39,745 nucleotides of DNA from Podaxis mareebaensis. Taxonomy: Eukaryota; Basidiomycota; Agaricomycetes; Agaricales; Agaricaceae. The stretch covers positions 1 through 39,745 of the forward strand of contig JAEUWP010000585.1 in assembly GCA_018524725.1 (NCBI GenBank). The letters are read 5' to 3'. The notes beneath the pieces are model-generated. The model saw only the letters and a list, made by a program, of their open reading frames with translations, made no database searches and was not told the origin of the DNA. Below are positions 12,101 to 23,216 of this stretch, piece after piece; the first letter of the stretch is position 1, and each line of letters opens with the position of its first letter. Position numbers and translations under genes: made by a program.

Positions 12101-13461
12101 TGGAACTGGCGCAAGGTGTCCTGCGGCCTACTTTGACTCTTCTCGACCTCATCCAACAACCTCTCCGCTCCTCTCCAGCTCAATCCAAATGCCAACCTGA
12201 ACTGCACTAACTTCAGAAAAGACTGGTTCATCAACGACTCTAAGGAGCTGCTCAAACTAAAGTGGTCAAAACGATTTGGATCGAGGTTCTCTTCTTCCTC
12301 CAGCACCAGAGGCTGATCCAAAAGTAAGAGCTGCTCCAACGGATCCATCGGGGCTGGGAGAACTTCCTTATCACCCTCTTCCGTCACCAAGCCGTGTTTC
12401 CGGACAGCTGCTCTAGCCACTTCCTTCCCGGGTTTGTATCGTTGAGTGAGTCCAATCTTGAACTGGAGGTTTGCACTGGCTTTAATGGCGTTTGCGGTGT
12501 ATGTCCCGTCAGCATTGAGCACAGGATACACGCCGCTGAACCCCGATATGAGAAGACATAGGTGTTGAGTTTTAGAGAGAAGCGCGCGGTCCCATGCCAT
12601 CAGTGCGCGTGGGGGAATGATTTCTATCAGACGCAGGATGGGGATCGATATCGTCACGGAGAAATTCTCAAACGAGTGTTTAATGAACCCAGGACGGTAA
12701 TCTGCCGCAACTGTCTCAAGGAAATCTCTGTGAAAATTGAGGTTATTGTGACGGTAGCAGGTAAAAGATGATGAGACGAGAGGTGCCTACCGTTGCAATA
12801 TGGAGACCTCACACTGATTGATAGGGGGGACAGTGAAGGAGCCGACATCGTAAACTTCCTCGTCGTCACTGAGTATGGCGTAATCGTCGTCGTCCTCATC
12901 ATCGGCCTCTTCTGTTTCGTCTCCACTGTCATTATCGATACCCTTTGTTTGAGGAGCGCGTAAACCAAGCGCTCTTGAGACACGTGAGAGGAGTTGTAAA
13001 AGCGTGTCTCGGACTGGGCGAGAAGGCTCCGTCGCGAATTCCTCTATCACAGTTTGTAGTCTGATGGGGATATCACCGTCTGGAGCGTAGCAAAATAACG
13101 AGTGAGAATTAGGGTATTCTGTTGTATCTGAAATGGTATCAGCGAAGTTGTGGAATAGAGATGGGCTGATGTAAAGTACCAGACACGAGAAGATTCACTG
13201 AGACAGCATGTTCACGGGCTTCATCCTCAACCACGACCTCAAAGGAGCCCTCCTCGTCTCCAGATCGTAACTCTGGTATCATGATGTCAGGTCCCCATCA
13301 ACCGATAGGAGGTCAAACGACGCACTCTTGATATGAAGACCGTACGCAGCAAACCCCTCCTTGCACTCGTCCTCGACATCGCGAAAGTCTGCCATAAACC
13401 TCCTTCGCCCTTTCAAGTGAGCATTCTTATTGGTATCGATGGTCTTAGTGGCGGCATCCAT
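9157..13461 (-). CDS. PARP (ADP-ribosyltransferase) fused to UBE2Q-like ubiquitin-conjugating domain
   Basis: Large 18-exon gene, about 1,116 residues. Exons: 13326-13461, 13180-13272, 12791-13127, 12097-12727, 11907-12044, 11726-11857, 11325-11670, 11152-11264, 11009-11076, 10830-10951, 10738-10773, 10627-10684, 10389-10572, 9617-10332, 9522-9557, 9358-9463, 9244-9307, 9157-9192. Parts: an acidic linker near residue 160; a cysteine segment near 446-480 (CX3CX2C, then CX4C) like that of PARP6/8-type proteins; a PARP catalytic core near 706-800 with AFHGSPLRNWHS, GRAYGNGVYLAKDG and NPYFVVNQTHW; a charged linker; then an E2 fold near 900-1116 with FEIRFPSTFPHAPPFFRI and the active cysteine of GSICMDLL, ending THGWKVPDGL. 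It presumably couples ADP-ribosylation with ubiquitin transfer. The joined exons are one base over a multiple of three because exons 7 and 8 do not join in frame (see findings). Confidence 0.9.
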
Positions 13462-14113
13462 GGCACTGTTGCAATTTGAATCTTAAAAAAGCAGGTAACA
13501 ACAGTCAGTTTACGTGGAACGATGGTCGTTGAAACACTAATGAGATGAAAGGAACGGAATGTAGGCGATATAATCGACTGACACCTCTCACGGCGAGCAC
13601 ATCTGATCCAGATTCAAGACGTACCAACCCCAGTCTTTTGTCGTTTTGCACTATTGCCACTGGCACTTGCACTGTTAAAACTCGGCCAATGTTTTTCCGG
13701 GGCCATACAAAGGTCCTAGTTGATATATACAACTCGAGGAGACGGAAGGATCTGGGCAATGCTGGTGCTGTTAAGACCGAGATATATATAGTCCGCAGTG
13801 AGAGAATCATTTTTTCACACGCTTCGACAGACGTCTGAGTCACCGCAGGAACATGTGTATCAGACAAGTCCAACACTACGCTACCGACAGTCCTGTCTAC
13901 TCCGGGATCCCACTGAACCAGAGTCCCCGTATATATAGCGCTGCTGCTATAGCAAACGGCACTCCTCACAGCCTGTTGCCGACTCCCACCATAGGGCGAT
14001 CTATCCCTTTCGCAAAAGGAAAAATTACTTCAACTAACAAACGTTCATCAATCCAGACATCAAAATGCGGTGCTGAATGCTCATAACTAACCACAATCGT
14101 CGATGATTCATGA
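13462..14113 (-). other. Upstream region of the PARP-E2 gene with an unassigned frame
   Basis: A minus-strand open frame at 13505-13969 (about 154 codons) can be extended upstream to about 14030 through a possible acceptor (TTGAAG). It reads protein-like (FCERDRSPYGG, then QQAVRSAVCYSSSAIYTG, LVQWDPGVDRTVGSVVLDL). It has no recognised motif, and I found no clean splice chain to the orphan frame at 14114-14588. It may be an extra exon of that gene, a separate gene, or chance. Several TATATA runs fall inside it. Confidence 0.3.
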
Positions 14114-14588
14114 TCATGGGCTCATACATCTGGAGCTATCCTTCCTGGATTGCCCTCGGACCCGATCACGACCATCATCATCACAGTCCAGATTTCGGGA
14201 ATTTGTCTCTGGACTTTTCGCCGAGTTTAACGCACGCTCACTCACGTCCATCACCGGGCGTGTCATTTGTAGCGTATGCTGTAGCTCAGCTCTTGAGGAC
14301 ACGGGTTAATACGTAATCTGCAGAAGAACTCACCTGACCGGAAGTACCATCGACGTGCGGATGCGAAGTATTCGAGGATGCGGCATTATTCGCTCGTACG
14401 AGGGCTAGGACGCGATTCACAGTCTCCTGGTCGATGGCATCATCCAAGTCCATAGGCTCCTGACCAGTCGGTGGCCGCGAGATAGAGTGTGGAAGCATGT
14501 CGTACAGAGAGAGCAACGTCATTAACCGGAGCCTGGAGATTTTAGACGATGAGAGTGCGTTTTCAAGTTGCGACATCTCAATAGCCAT
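14114..14588 (-). CDS. Uncharacterised protein, weak two-exon model
   Basis: Exons 14334-14588 and 14114-14278 joined by a 55-nt intron (GTGAGT ... CTACAG) give 420 nt, 139 residues. The N-terminal half has helical stretches (QLENALSSSKISRLRLMTLL, ETVNRVLALVRANNAA) and an acidic PMDLDDAID patch; the C-terminal half is polar. The frame stays open upstream to 14804, so the start could be earlier. No family is recognised. An alternative is that the second exon is wrong and the chain continues into the frame at 13505-13969. Confidence 0.3.
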
Positions 14589-14804
14589 AGTTCGTCGGAT
14601 AGGATGGTGTGCCACAGTGAGTGGTATTGGTGAAGAAGAAAGGTCCTTCGGAGCAGAACAAGGACGTGTGGTATGGTGGGTACTTATAGCAACAGGCACC
14701 TCGGGAGGAGTAAAGATTATGGCACTGGCGTTTTGCCGAAAGAATAATTTCAACACAAGATCTGGCGAGGAGAAGGGGCGCTTTGGTATTCCCTCCCGGA
14801 ACAT

Positions 14805-17800
14805 TGCTTGACGGATTGGTCTATGTCACCTATATCTGGATCCTGTTCTACTTCCGGAAGTCCCAAGGCAGGTTCCTCGGAAACTCGCTATTGTGAGAGA
14901 GTGCGTGTATGTGTCTCGCATTTAGGCTTGTGAATTTCTCGGAGGTTTGGGGACTCAGAGCACACATGCGACCATCGCATTCAGGTTGGTGGCATCTCGA
15001 CCCTTCCAAAGGGAACAGCATCCCGAGTAACTAAGTAATCAGGGACACGCTCATGAATGGAATGAATAACCATGCGTCGCATCTAAATTGCCTTTCAGAC
15101 TATTCGGAGTGGGGGAGAGTGCGTCAGAAATCTGCTTGGCGCACTTACCAGATGGCTATACATGGTATACACATAATCATCATAGATAGAAGTCGCTTGG
15201 AATAGTCCATAGACGGGTGACACGTAGATCTGGTCAGATCCCTTGAAGGGGACAGCAAATCTGCGTGAACGACGGAAGGCAACAGTACCCTACCACGTAT
15301 GTAAGACCTCAAGATCAGCACAATTATAAACAGCGCAAGGCTAATCTCATGTGCATTTCCAAATTGCTCCAAGTAGTTCGCACAGTGCGTACCGCAATTA
15401 ATTCGGAAGATAAATATAGTCAGTCAAAACGGGCTTCCGTCCCTTACGGAGGTGCTCAATGTGCGTTCAATGAATGATAGCAGGCACATTAGGCCAGCAG
15501 GTCCCTAGTTTTAAGTGCCCAGGCTGCTTTACAATAAAGAGCTGTGCGAGGGACGAAGTGATGAATTCTTATGCCTCCAGAGGACACGCAGTTGCTGTGT
15601 TCTTCGCGAACTCCCGGCAAATTTCCAGCCTCTATTCTTGAAAATTGTAGAAGAACATGAACTGTTTTAATTCTACAAGATGCTCACACGAATCTACGAA
15701 CCAAACTATACGAAAGTTTGCGGAAGTCTCGGCATTTTGCGCGTCTACATCTCCGTCCAATTCCACGTGATGGCCAGATATATGGGCATTGCTATCACAT
15801 GTTCAACAGATCGATAATCTAATCTCGCTTGCCGCCCGCTTCCCGGTACGTCTGGCCCGCTAAGTGTGCGCCACACGTCGCCACCCAAAAATGCCATCAA
15901 TGCCGAAAAGTTCTGGACATACCCATGGTTCCCCGATGGGATTAGTCCCCCCCCCGTGCATCGACAGGCCAGGCGAAGGGCTTAAGAACTATGTCGAGCA
16001 GGGGGTTCTCAGCCGGCGGTAATAGGATCACCAGCAAAGATTTCAGAAGAATCTGTGGGATGTTCTGTAACAGTGCAGAAGTTCTTCGAAATCTGTAAAT
16101 AGGGCAGGCGGATCCTAACCGGGTTTGGTGTGGGCGACAAAGTACACAAGCGCGCTATACCTATTCTAGGAACACAAGATTGTCACACTTGCTTACTTAT
16201 CTTGACTTTTTCTTTACAACAAACACAACCGACACGTTGATTACAGTGGATACCTCATGTGTCTCATCGTTTCCTGTGGTGCTTGAACGTCTGGGAAGCA
16301 CATGCGAACCACAGCTACCATAGACTTTCATGACCCAGCTCAACCTCGCTCCCTGGGCGTGTTGCTGCGGTGAGCACGTCTAAGTCCCTGGTTGGACTTA
16401 GCCCATTGCATCTCTTCCACTTTTTATCCAAATCCCTACAAGATCCCGACAGGTTGTCATCATTGGCAAATCCAATTTACTGGACCGTCGAAACACAGGA
16501 ATTTGCACGAGACGTACCGGTTAAACCCCAAAGCTGGTTAGCCAATTGTTGTTGGTGGTGTATATCTGAAACCGATATGCTTAAACACCGCGAGTGTCAT
16601 GAGGACCTTTGCTTTCAGGTTGTCGCTGTTTAAATCACCAAGTTGTAGGTTCCTCCTGTGCCGCGCTTCGTTTTCAAAGCCCATAGTGAATACTGACGAC
16701 CGAAAAAGGAACCAGGTGAACCATTCCCAACGATAGGTGCGTGCATCGCTCCCGAACTGTGCCATGGGGTGCGTTGCTAGAGAATAGGAACCTCCCGTCA
16801 ACCACAGCCACGGGACGACTCAGCCCCTAATGCTGCCATTCTTTCAGAAGTTTTAACAGTCCAGTGATTGACTCTCTCGCCGTGGTCCTTATATCCTAAA
16901 TTGACCAATTTGGCCGGATGATGACTTCTAGTACCAAGTCTACTTGATCATCTTCTTGGCTATATGTTTTTTTGTTTTTTATCACTACCCTGCTTCCCAT
17001 TAATCCTAGCGGTGCCGGTGGTTTTTTATCCGTTTGCCCAGAACATGTTAGAGATGGCGTCATCTGCTATGACTCATTTCAATGTATAAAGTGGGTTTGT
17101 GACGCCTGGAAAGGATCCGCTGGTAAGTCAATCTGCAGGCCGGAACACAGACGATATATTTTAACGCCTCTGTGCGCCACACCATAACCAAAGCTGAATA
17201 TGACGTTACACAAACACTTTGGGTAGGATACGTCACGTAGTGTCTGCTCACATCCGCAGTGTACCAGGAGACACATGAGGAGGGAAGACGAACTTCTCCC
17301 TGCCATCCCACTCCGCCTTCCATTGTATTCCAATCACTCGCTTGCCGAGGATATTATGGTGATCTTGTTGGAGGTATTGTTTATCTCTTCTCTGTCAGGC
17401 TTCTCGTTCGTGAACTTGCTCACAGCTGGAAGCTTGCATTGAAGTTATCTCCAAGCGAGTTACACGGACTGATACCGGTTAACGTTTCTAGCCGTCACTG
17501 GGGCGATGAATCGGTGCAGCACCATGTGGATTAGTGATTCTACAGATGGCAATTCTTCTATCCGTCCGTACGGTTGCAGGTTGGAGCACTAGTCCCATTA
17601 CGATCTCTGGCTAAACAAGATAGCTGGGGACTCCGCTTACGACGACCGATTAAAGGGAGCCGAAAGACTGACTGAGAGCCAAGTCGACTGACCGATTGGT
17701 GTGTGGTGATGGCAAAAAACACGACACACAGACCATATGTATCAGACTCTATTGTGCTTTAATAATATTTTGTTGCTCCTGTTGTACACACCCATCGCCC

Positions 17801-18782
17801 TAGGGTGCTGGGTTTGTATATTGAGAAATTAATGTAATTTAGAGCTACGACGGGTCGGCCACTGGTAATGCGATGATGCCTCAGTTATACGGTAGGTGTA
17901 GGCTGGACAGGACTTCAGCAATACGTGTGTCGCCTCCGGCTCCATTCCAAAGGCACAGCATGGAGAAACAAGCGTACTATTTGTGATAGGTGAGCCGAGA
18001 CAGGGGTTTAGGGAGATTGTCGGACTGTGAATCTTGAGTTGACTTGGGTCCGCCGAATTGATGATGCCTATCTTTACTAAATACCCCTTTTCTAAGACCG
18101 TGATCACCCTTTCCCTTCACGCTGTCCGGTCTATTTTGTTATGATGCTGACATGTCATATGAGGGTTCGTGGTTCCGGCCCTTTGCGTACCTTCGCCTTC
18201 TGCAGAGCCCATGTGATGGTGATGTACAACTGCATCATATCATCAACACAGGTCCTTTCTCGGTTTGGCAGATGCCAAGCGGAGCTCGAAGGACCGCAAA
18301 GGCCAATTCGTCTCCCATTAAATTAGCACTCATCCACATGTCAGGCGCACCAAGTTGGACAGCGGGATGCGAAATGCCATTCAGAGCACTGGCTTCCAAG
18401 TTCTCGTGCACTTGATTTGTTCTCGGCCGGCGGCAATAGCAATATCAAGAATAATTTTCTCGTCGCAGTGAACTCGATCTGATCTGGACATTTGGATGTT
18501 TGGCGGAAAATGTCCGCAAGCATGGGTCGAAAATGTATGGTCAGCGGAGGAGAGGCAACAGCAGCAAGCCACACGGGCAAGATGACGCGCTGCGATGAAA
18601 CACAGCCTCCTCAGCCTGTTGCCCCACGTGATTCAGGCTCTCACAGTGACACTCGGGTTGAACGCTGCTCGTCCACTAGCGCTCCTTGTCTTTCACTCCT
18701 TCATTCTCTTCTTCGTAACCCCTGGACGCCTCTCCTTGGATTTCTCAGGCGAAAGAACTCTATACGGGGAGTAACGCGTTCA
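14805..18782. other. Gene-poor stretch of about 4 kb
   Basis: No frame longer than about 90 codons, no family motif and no splice chain seen on either strand. A run of nine C occurs at 15947-15955. I see no terminal repeats, transposase or reverse-transcriptase motifs and no tRNA. It may be decayed gene or transposon sequence, a long non-coding transcript, or regulatory DNA; the sequence alone does not decide. Confidence 0.5.
15947..15955. repeat. Poly-C tract (nine C)
   Basis: Homopolymer run seen directly in the gene-poor stretch. Likely length-variable; no function inferred. Confidence 0.7.
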
Positions 18783-21373
18783 ATGTCGTGTCCATCGGAG
18801 AACCAGGTTGTCGTTGATCAGTCGAAATTTTGGGATTCTAATGGCATACATTGGACACCCCATCGAATCGGCTGGGCCATCGCAGGGGGTTGTGCAGTCC
18901 TGGTGGGTGCTACAAAAATCCAAGATGCGATCCATCGTGACTTGTACACATCTAGACGGTCATTATTTCCCTATTCTCCGTACTTTCACATTGCAGGTTC
19001 GTAATCTGCCAAGATTCTTTCAAAACCGATACGATACCACTCACCGGGGGTGCTTGAACAGAAACTACACCAATCCCCCTCAACAACGACAAATGTATGC
19101 ACTATTTACTCACCCACTTCGTTCGCCTTCTCTCCATAACCATTACTTCGTACACCAACTTCCCTTCGAGAGCACACACAGCAGGTCGGGTAATAACACG
19201 TACTGCTCTTAGTTTGGTGGAATTTGATGGTGGAATGGATCAACATCATTGCCTCATGTCCGGTCTTCCTCGTCGAAGATCTTTGTTAGCCCTGCCAAAA
19301 TTGCCCCATTCCATTCAGTGTCATCTCTCGCCACAATTCATCCTGGACACTAGCTGAATTCTTAATGACAGATTACGCATTCTCTACATGCCCCCAATCT
19401 ACGCAATCATATCCTTCATTGCTTATCGCTTTTTCCGCCACTTCACTTATTATTCCTTCATCCAAATTGGTGCGTCCCTTCACTCCCTGCCCCACACGGT
19501 TTTCTGACATGTCAAACATGTGTTCTCCAGCATACGAGGCGAGTCTATAGCGCTTATCTCTTTAACCCGGTTGTGATAACTGACGGTTGACGCTCTCAAT
19601 ACGATGCCATAATTGCGCCCATGGCTATGCAGGCAGTCGGTCTTAGCGCGTTTCTGTAGGTCTTATTGTTGCCTAGAGCAAGACCCGGGCTTATTTATAA
19701 TTCTGTCAACCTGTGTCAAAATCCGTACACTTGCAGACTTCTCCTGATCGAATATGTGGCTGCAACCGCCGTTGATAAATCCGCGGAACGCGCTCTCGAA
19801 AGAAAGGATAAACGGCCGCTACCTATGCCAGTTGGGTCTATTCTCTGATCGGAAATGAATGATTCTGACGGAGGTTGTCAGTTTTGCTGTTGGAGATATC
19901 GCCCGACCAAGGTATTTTTTCCTTTTACCCATTGTTCACCCTTATGTATTCATGTTAATCTTAGGCGTACTTTATGTACACGGTCAAAGTTCGTCTCCCT
20001 TTGATGTGATGTATGGAACAGCGTCTCATTATTTTTAGTGGTCTGTACTTCAATACGTGATCATTCGACCAGGTAAGTATATCTCCTCCTCAAGTGCCTT
20101 TCTTTCACTTGTGCTAACTCTTACACAGCTGCTTCAATAACGGGCATAATTTGCGAAAAACTCGGTGTGCTCTGCCATGCGGCAGGATTTTCACCACGCT
20201 GGGCAAGTGTCTACATTGAATCTATCAATTTCGTTAGCATCAGGCAAGTACCCTTCGCGCCGATTAGGATCAGCGTTAACAATGATTGCTCTTGATTCTC
20301 TGATTATAGTATAGCACTCTATGGTCTTCTCATATTTTACGGCCTTACGGCGGAAGAGCTCAAAGGCCGACGACCCATGGCCAAGTTCCTGGCAATCAAG
20401 TTGATTGTGATGTTTACGTTCTATCAGTCTTTCATGGTGTGTTCACACGTTTTTGACACTTCTGTCTTCCCGGCTGACACGCCCGGGTTCGTAGTTTGAC
20501 GCTCTGGAAGGCAAGGTTATCAAGGGTACCTGTTATACTCTTGGGAGTTCCACGTTATTTCTGATATATCCCTAGCGACCCAATATTGGTCGGAAACCAA
20601 TATATCTAACGGCCTCAACGCGTTGGCAACGTGCATCGAGGTACGTTCATCCTGCAGTCCCATCGGTTCTGTTCGGCGGATCTGATATGCCTTCCATGCA
20701 TTCATGTCATTCCCACACTCCACTCCGACATGACTTCCATTTGTATCACTGTCTCCAGATGGTATTTTTCTCGTTATTTATGATGTGGGCGTATACGTCC
20801 TCGGAATATAAGCGAGGCCCCGAGAAGCCCGCCACGAGTGTCTGGAAACCTCTTTGGGATTCGTACGTTCCATAAATCTATTTTATACCGTTCACACGTT
20901 CATCTTATTTCTGGCGGAACAGGGTCAACTACTGTAAGCACCTTCTCGTGATCGCAGACGGCAGTTTTGGTAATCGTCGTCATATAACACCTCTCCTGTT
21001 TTCGTAATTCCCTTTCTCCTTGCTCCTACTATTCTCCAATCTTCCGTTTCGTTTCTTCTTGACCGCAACAGCCGACTTCGCAGCCGAAATAGCTGGCTCG
21101 ATAAGATATTATTGGAGTGCCGCGGCCCGCAAAAAGGAAAAGAGAAGGAGACCAGATTTTGGTGAGGCCTTCGGCATCGAGGGATGGTCGTCATCCACAA
21201 TGTCCAGACTTCCATCGGACAGGGTGCCGGTCTTGCATGCCGCAGCCCCAGTGTCATTTTCCTCTCCTTCGTTGCAGGCGCAGGACGAGGCCAGTATACC
21301 CCTTACGACTATTGATTCAAAGCGGTCGAGGCAAGAAACGGCGAGGCATTCAACCGTTGGGCTTGCATATTGA
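18783..21373 (+). CDS. OSTalpha/TMEM184 (DUF300) family membrane protein
   Basis: Seventeen exons: 18783-18902, 18956-18996, 19062-19094, 19372-19469, 19532-19543, 19637-19655, 19737-19830, 19882-19911, 19965-19988, 20039-20072, 20129-20243, 20310-20436, 20495-20525, 20576-20640, 20759-20862, 20923-20933, 21072-21373. They total 1,260 nt, 419 residues. About seven helices: GWAIAGGCAVL with the following TVIISLFSVL, ILYMPPIYAIISFIAY, GLSAFLLLLIEYV, SVLQYVIIRPAASITGII, SIALYGLLIFYGL, FLAIKLIVMFTFYQ and MVFFSLFMMWAY. Family marks include NYTNPPQQRQ, FCCWRYRPTK and the basic KYY/RYYW tail region. Fungal members sit in plasma or vacuolar/endosomal membranes; the transported substrate is unknown. 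The tail is long and polar. One intron uses a GC donor and two exons are 11-12 nt. Confidence 0.93.
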
Positions 21374-21648
21374 GTTTCTTTGGGACACTTTGTGGACTGA
21401 GGGACCTGGGTCTGGGTAGGGTATGCACGCTGCAGGGCGGGTGTTGGATGGGTTAGCCTACAACCCACCGTCGCTTCTTGACTTTTGCTTGTTCGTTCTC
21501 TCGCTTTCTCTGGATGATACCTAATCTATGTTCGTCGATCGTAACTACCCCATATTCTTTCCTGTATCATTAAACCGTAGAGACAATTGAAATACCCCTG
21601 CGAGACCCAAAAGCAGTTCCCCTTCGAGTAGCCTCGGGCCCTTTGCCA
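21374..21648. other. Convergent 3' ends
   Basis: The TMEM184-like gene (+) and the secreted-protein gene (-) end 275 bases apart. The space probably holds both 3' UTRs; their transcripts could overlap. Confidence 0.5.
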
Positions 21649-22317
21649 TTACAAAACGGGAACGGTCCATAGGTCAATGCGTTCACACTCTAGACCTGCG
21701 GGACCATCGTTTGGAGATACCTGGTACCAAACCTAACCCCGCAAAGTACATTCAGTATCCTGTACACAAAAGGGAACACAAACTCACATCCTGACCACTT
21801 CCACATGCATAAAAGTCTCCAACAAAGTTAAAGGTCAACTTGGCGCCCAACTGCGAATTTTCCGGGTTGGACTGGATGCCGAATGTGTCATAGCGCGCAC
21901 ATTTGTTGGAGCTCGAGCCTTCGGTAAACCCGAGAGACCCGTAGGTGCTACATCCGGTTGAGCCGAGGACAGAACCTATCAATGGGCGTTGTTCCGACGG
22001 CGAGCCGGGGCGAGGGGCCGCAGTGAGTTTGCCTTGCTTGAAGTAGAATACGCCGATGGGACCTGAGCCTGTAAGTGTTGCGTATCCACCTGCTCCGCCG
22101 TCTGTTCGTAATGGCTACATATAGTGGGATTAGGAAGTTGGCGGATTGGTCATTTTTGGATGAAGGCTATTCTCATGGGTGGACTCACCAGGAGGTTGGA
22201 TTCGCTGCTGTTGGAGCTAGAAACGAGGTAGAAGGCGGGCGTATCTGCGCCTGGAGGGACGACGGCATTCACACTGGTGGCGAGGGCGGTGAAGAGCGCG
22301 AGGAGGGTGAATCCCAT
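21649..22317 (-). CDS. Small secreted protein, orphan basidiomycete family
   Basis: Three exons (22189-22317, 21788-22114, 21649-21720), 528 nt, 175 residues; introns of 74 and 67 nt. I chose the second ATG (22317) because it gives a clean signal peptide, MGFTLLALFTALATSVNA, with likely cleavage after Ala18. The mature part has a Gly-rich segment (GGAGGYATLTGSGPIGVFYF), four cysteines (GCSTYG, KCARYD, YACGSG, LECER) suited to two disulfides, and ends SPNDGP...LWTVPVL. I recognise this layout from uncharacterised secreted proteins of mushrooms but know no function. The sites for N-glycosylation include NSSESN. Could be a cell-wall or effector-type protein; neither is shown. Confidence 0.8.
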
Positions 22318-22370
22318 CTTGGTTGTACGCAATGAAGATGGGGTGTTGTGTGTAGGACCATAAGGCGGGT

Positions 22371-22379
22371 TATTTATGT
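22371..22379 (-). promoter_or_regulatory. Possible TATA element of the secreted-protein gene
   Basis: On the minus strand CATAAATAA lies about 55 bases before the ATG at 22317. Inference from motif and spacing. Confidence 0.35.
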
Positions 22380-22640
22380 CAACATGAGCAAGCGGTCATG
22401 TCGTTATTCAGTGAGTGGTGAAGACTGGCCGCCTGTCAGAGGCCTGCCATGACATTTCATAGGCGTGAAAAGCGTGCTAGAGACGTACCTAGATGATTAA
22501 CGTTGAATTGAGCCTCGTAAAACGAGAACGCCCTGATCCATATCAAACTATTCGTGGAAAAGACTGATATACAACCTACTTCTATTCTATTACACTCGTG
22601 CTTGACTAGCACTTGGGTTCCTGTGTACAGCATTTATTGA

Positions 22641-23216
22641 CTAATTTGCTTCGCTTCCACTTCCCTCGGCGGGGGAATCAGCCCGCTGGGCAACAGGAAC
22701 GGGCACGACAGGGAACCACCCATACTGCCTTAAGTCAACCTTAAATTCGCCGCTGCGGCTTTCGGTCACCTCAACGCCTTCCGCAACGAGCGCATCACGT
22801 TGTCTACGTGCACCGTCGGTTCCCGGCCCCCGAGAGGATATCGTACCGGAGGAACCGATGACGCGGTGCCATGGAACAGGTGGGTTGGTTCCGGGGTTGA
22901 GGAACTTGAGGGCTGGAGAATGCATGCAACCAGTATGTAACGGGAAGGAAGGTGCTGGATTGTTTACCTTGCCCTACATGTCGAGAATGTCTCGGCATTC
23001 CAATAAGCTTCGCAACATGTCCTGTTGGAAATCCGGGGGTATTATGTTAATGGGTTTGGGCAAGGTCCGCACTGCTGACCGTAGGTAGTGACATGAGCAT
23101 TCGGTATTGATCTCACAGTCTCGTAGACCTGATTAGAGAGCGAGGTCAAACCAGCAGACGAAGCAATAAATCTCAGAAGAGTACCATACCGCTGCATGGA
23201 ATTCTGCGCTATCCAT
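22641..23216 (-). CDS. atl1: Alkyltransferase-like protein (ATL), O6-alkylguanine lesion recogniser
   Basis: Four exons (23190-23216, 23080-23128, 22968-23021, 22641-22912), 402 nt, 133 residues; introns 55-61 nt. The fold is the C-terminal domain of O6-alkylguanine-DNA alkyltransferases: FHAAVYETVRSIPNAHVTTYG, the DNA-binding helix GMPRHSRHVGQAL with its arginine finger, and VPWHRVIGSSG. The MGMT motif PCHR reads PWHR here (Trp58), so alkyl transfer is impossible. Known ATL proteins bind and flip alkylguanine and hand the lesion to nucleotide excision repair. The part after about residue 105 (QYGWFPVVPVP and a polar tail) is typical of fungal members. The start at 23216 is chosen because an upstream ATG at 23269 leads into a different frame. 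Confidence 0.93.

Noticed and set aside
18492..18782. Upstream extension of the TMEM184-like first exon
   Set aside because: The frame is open further 5', but the extra residues are not typical of the family. The ATG at 18783 gives the usual short head before the first helix.
21109..21468. Minus-strand frame of 119 codons at the end of the TMEM184-like gene
   Set aside because: Antisense to the last exon (21072-21373), which joins in frame to the rest of the transporter. No motif in the minus reading.
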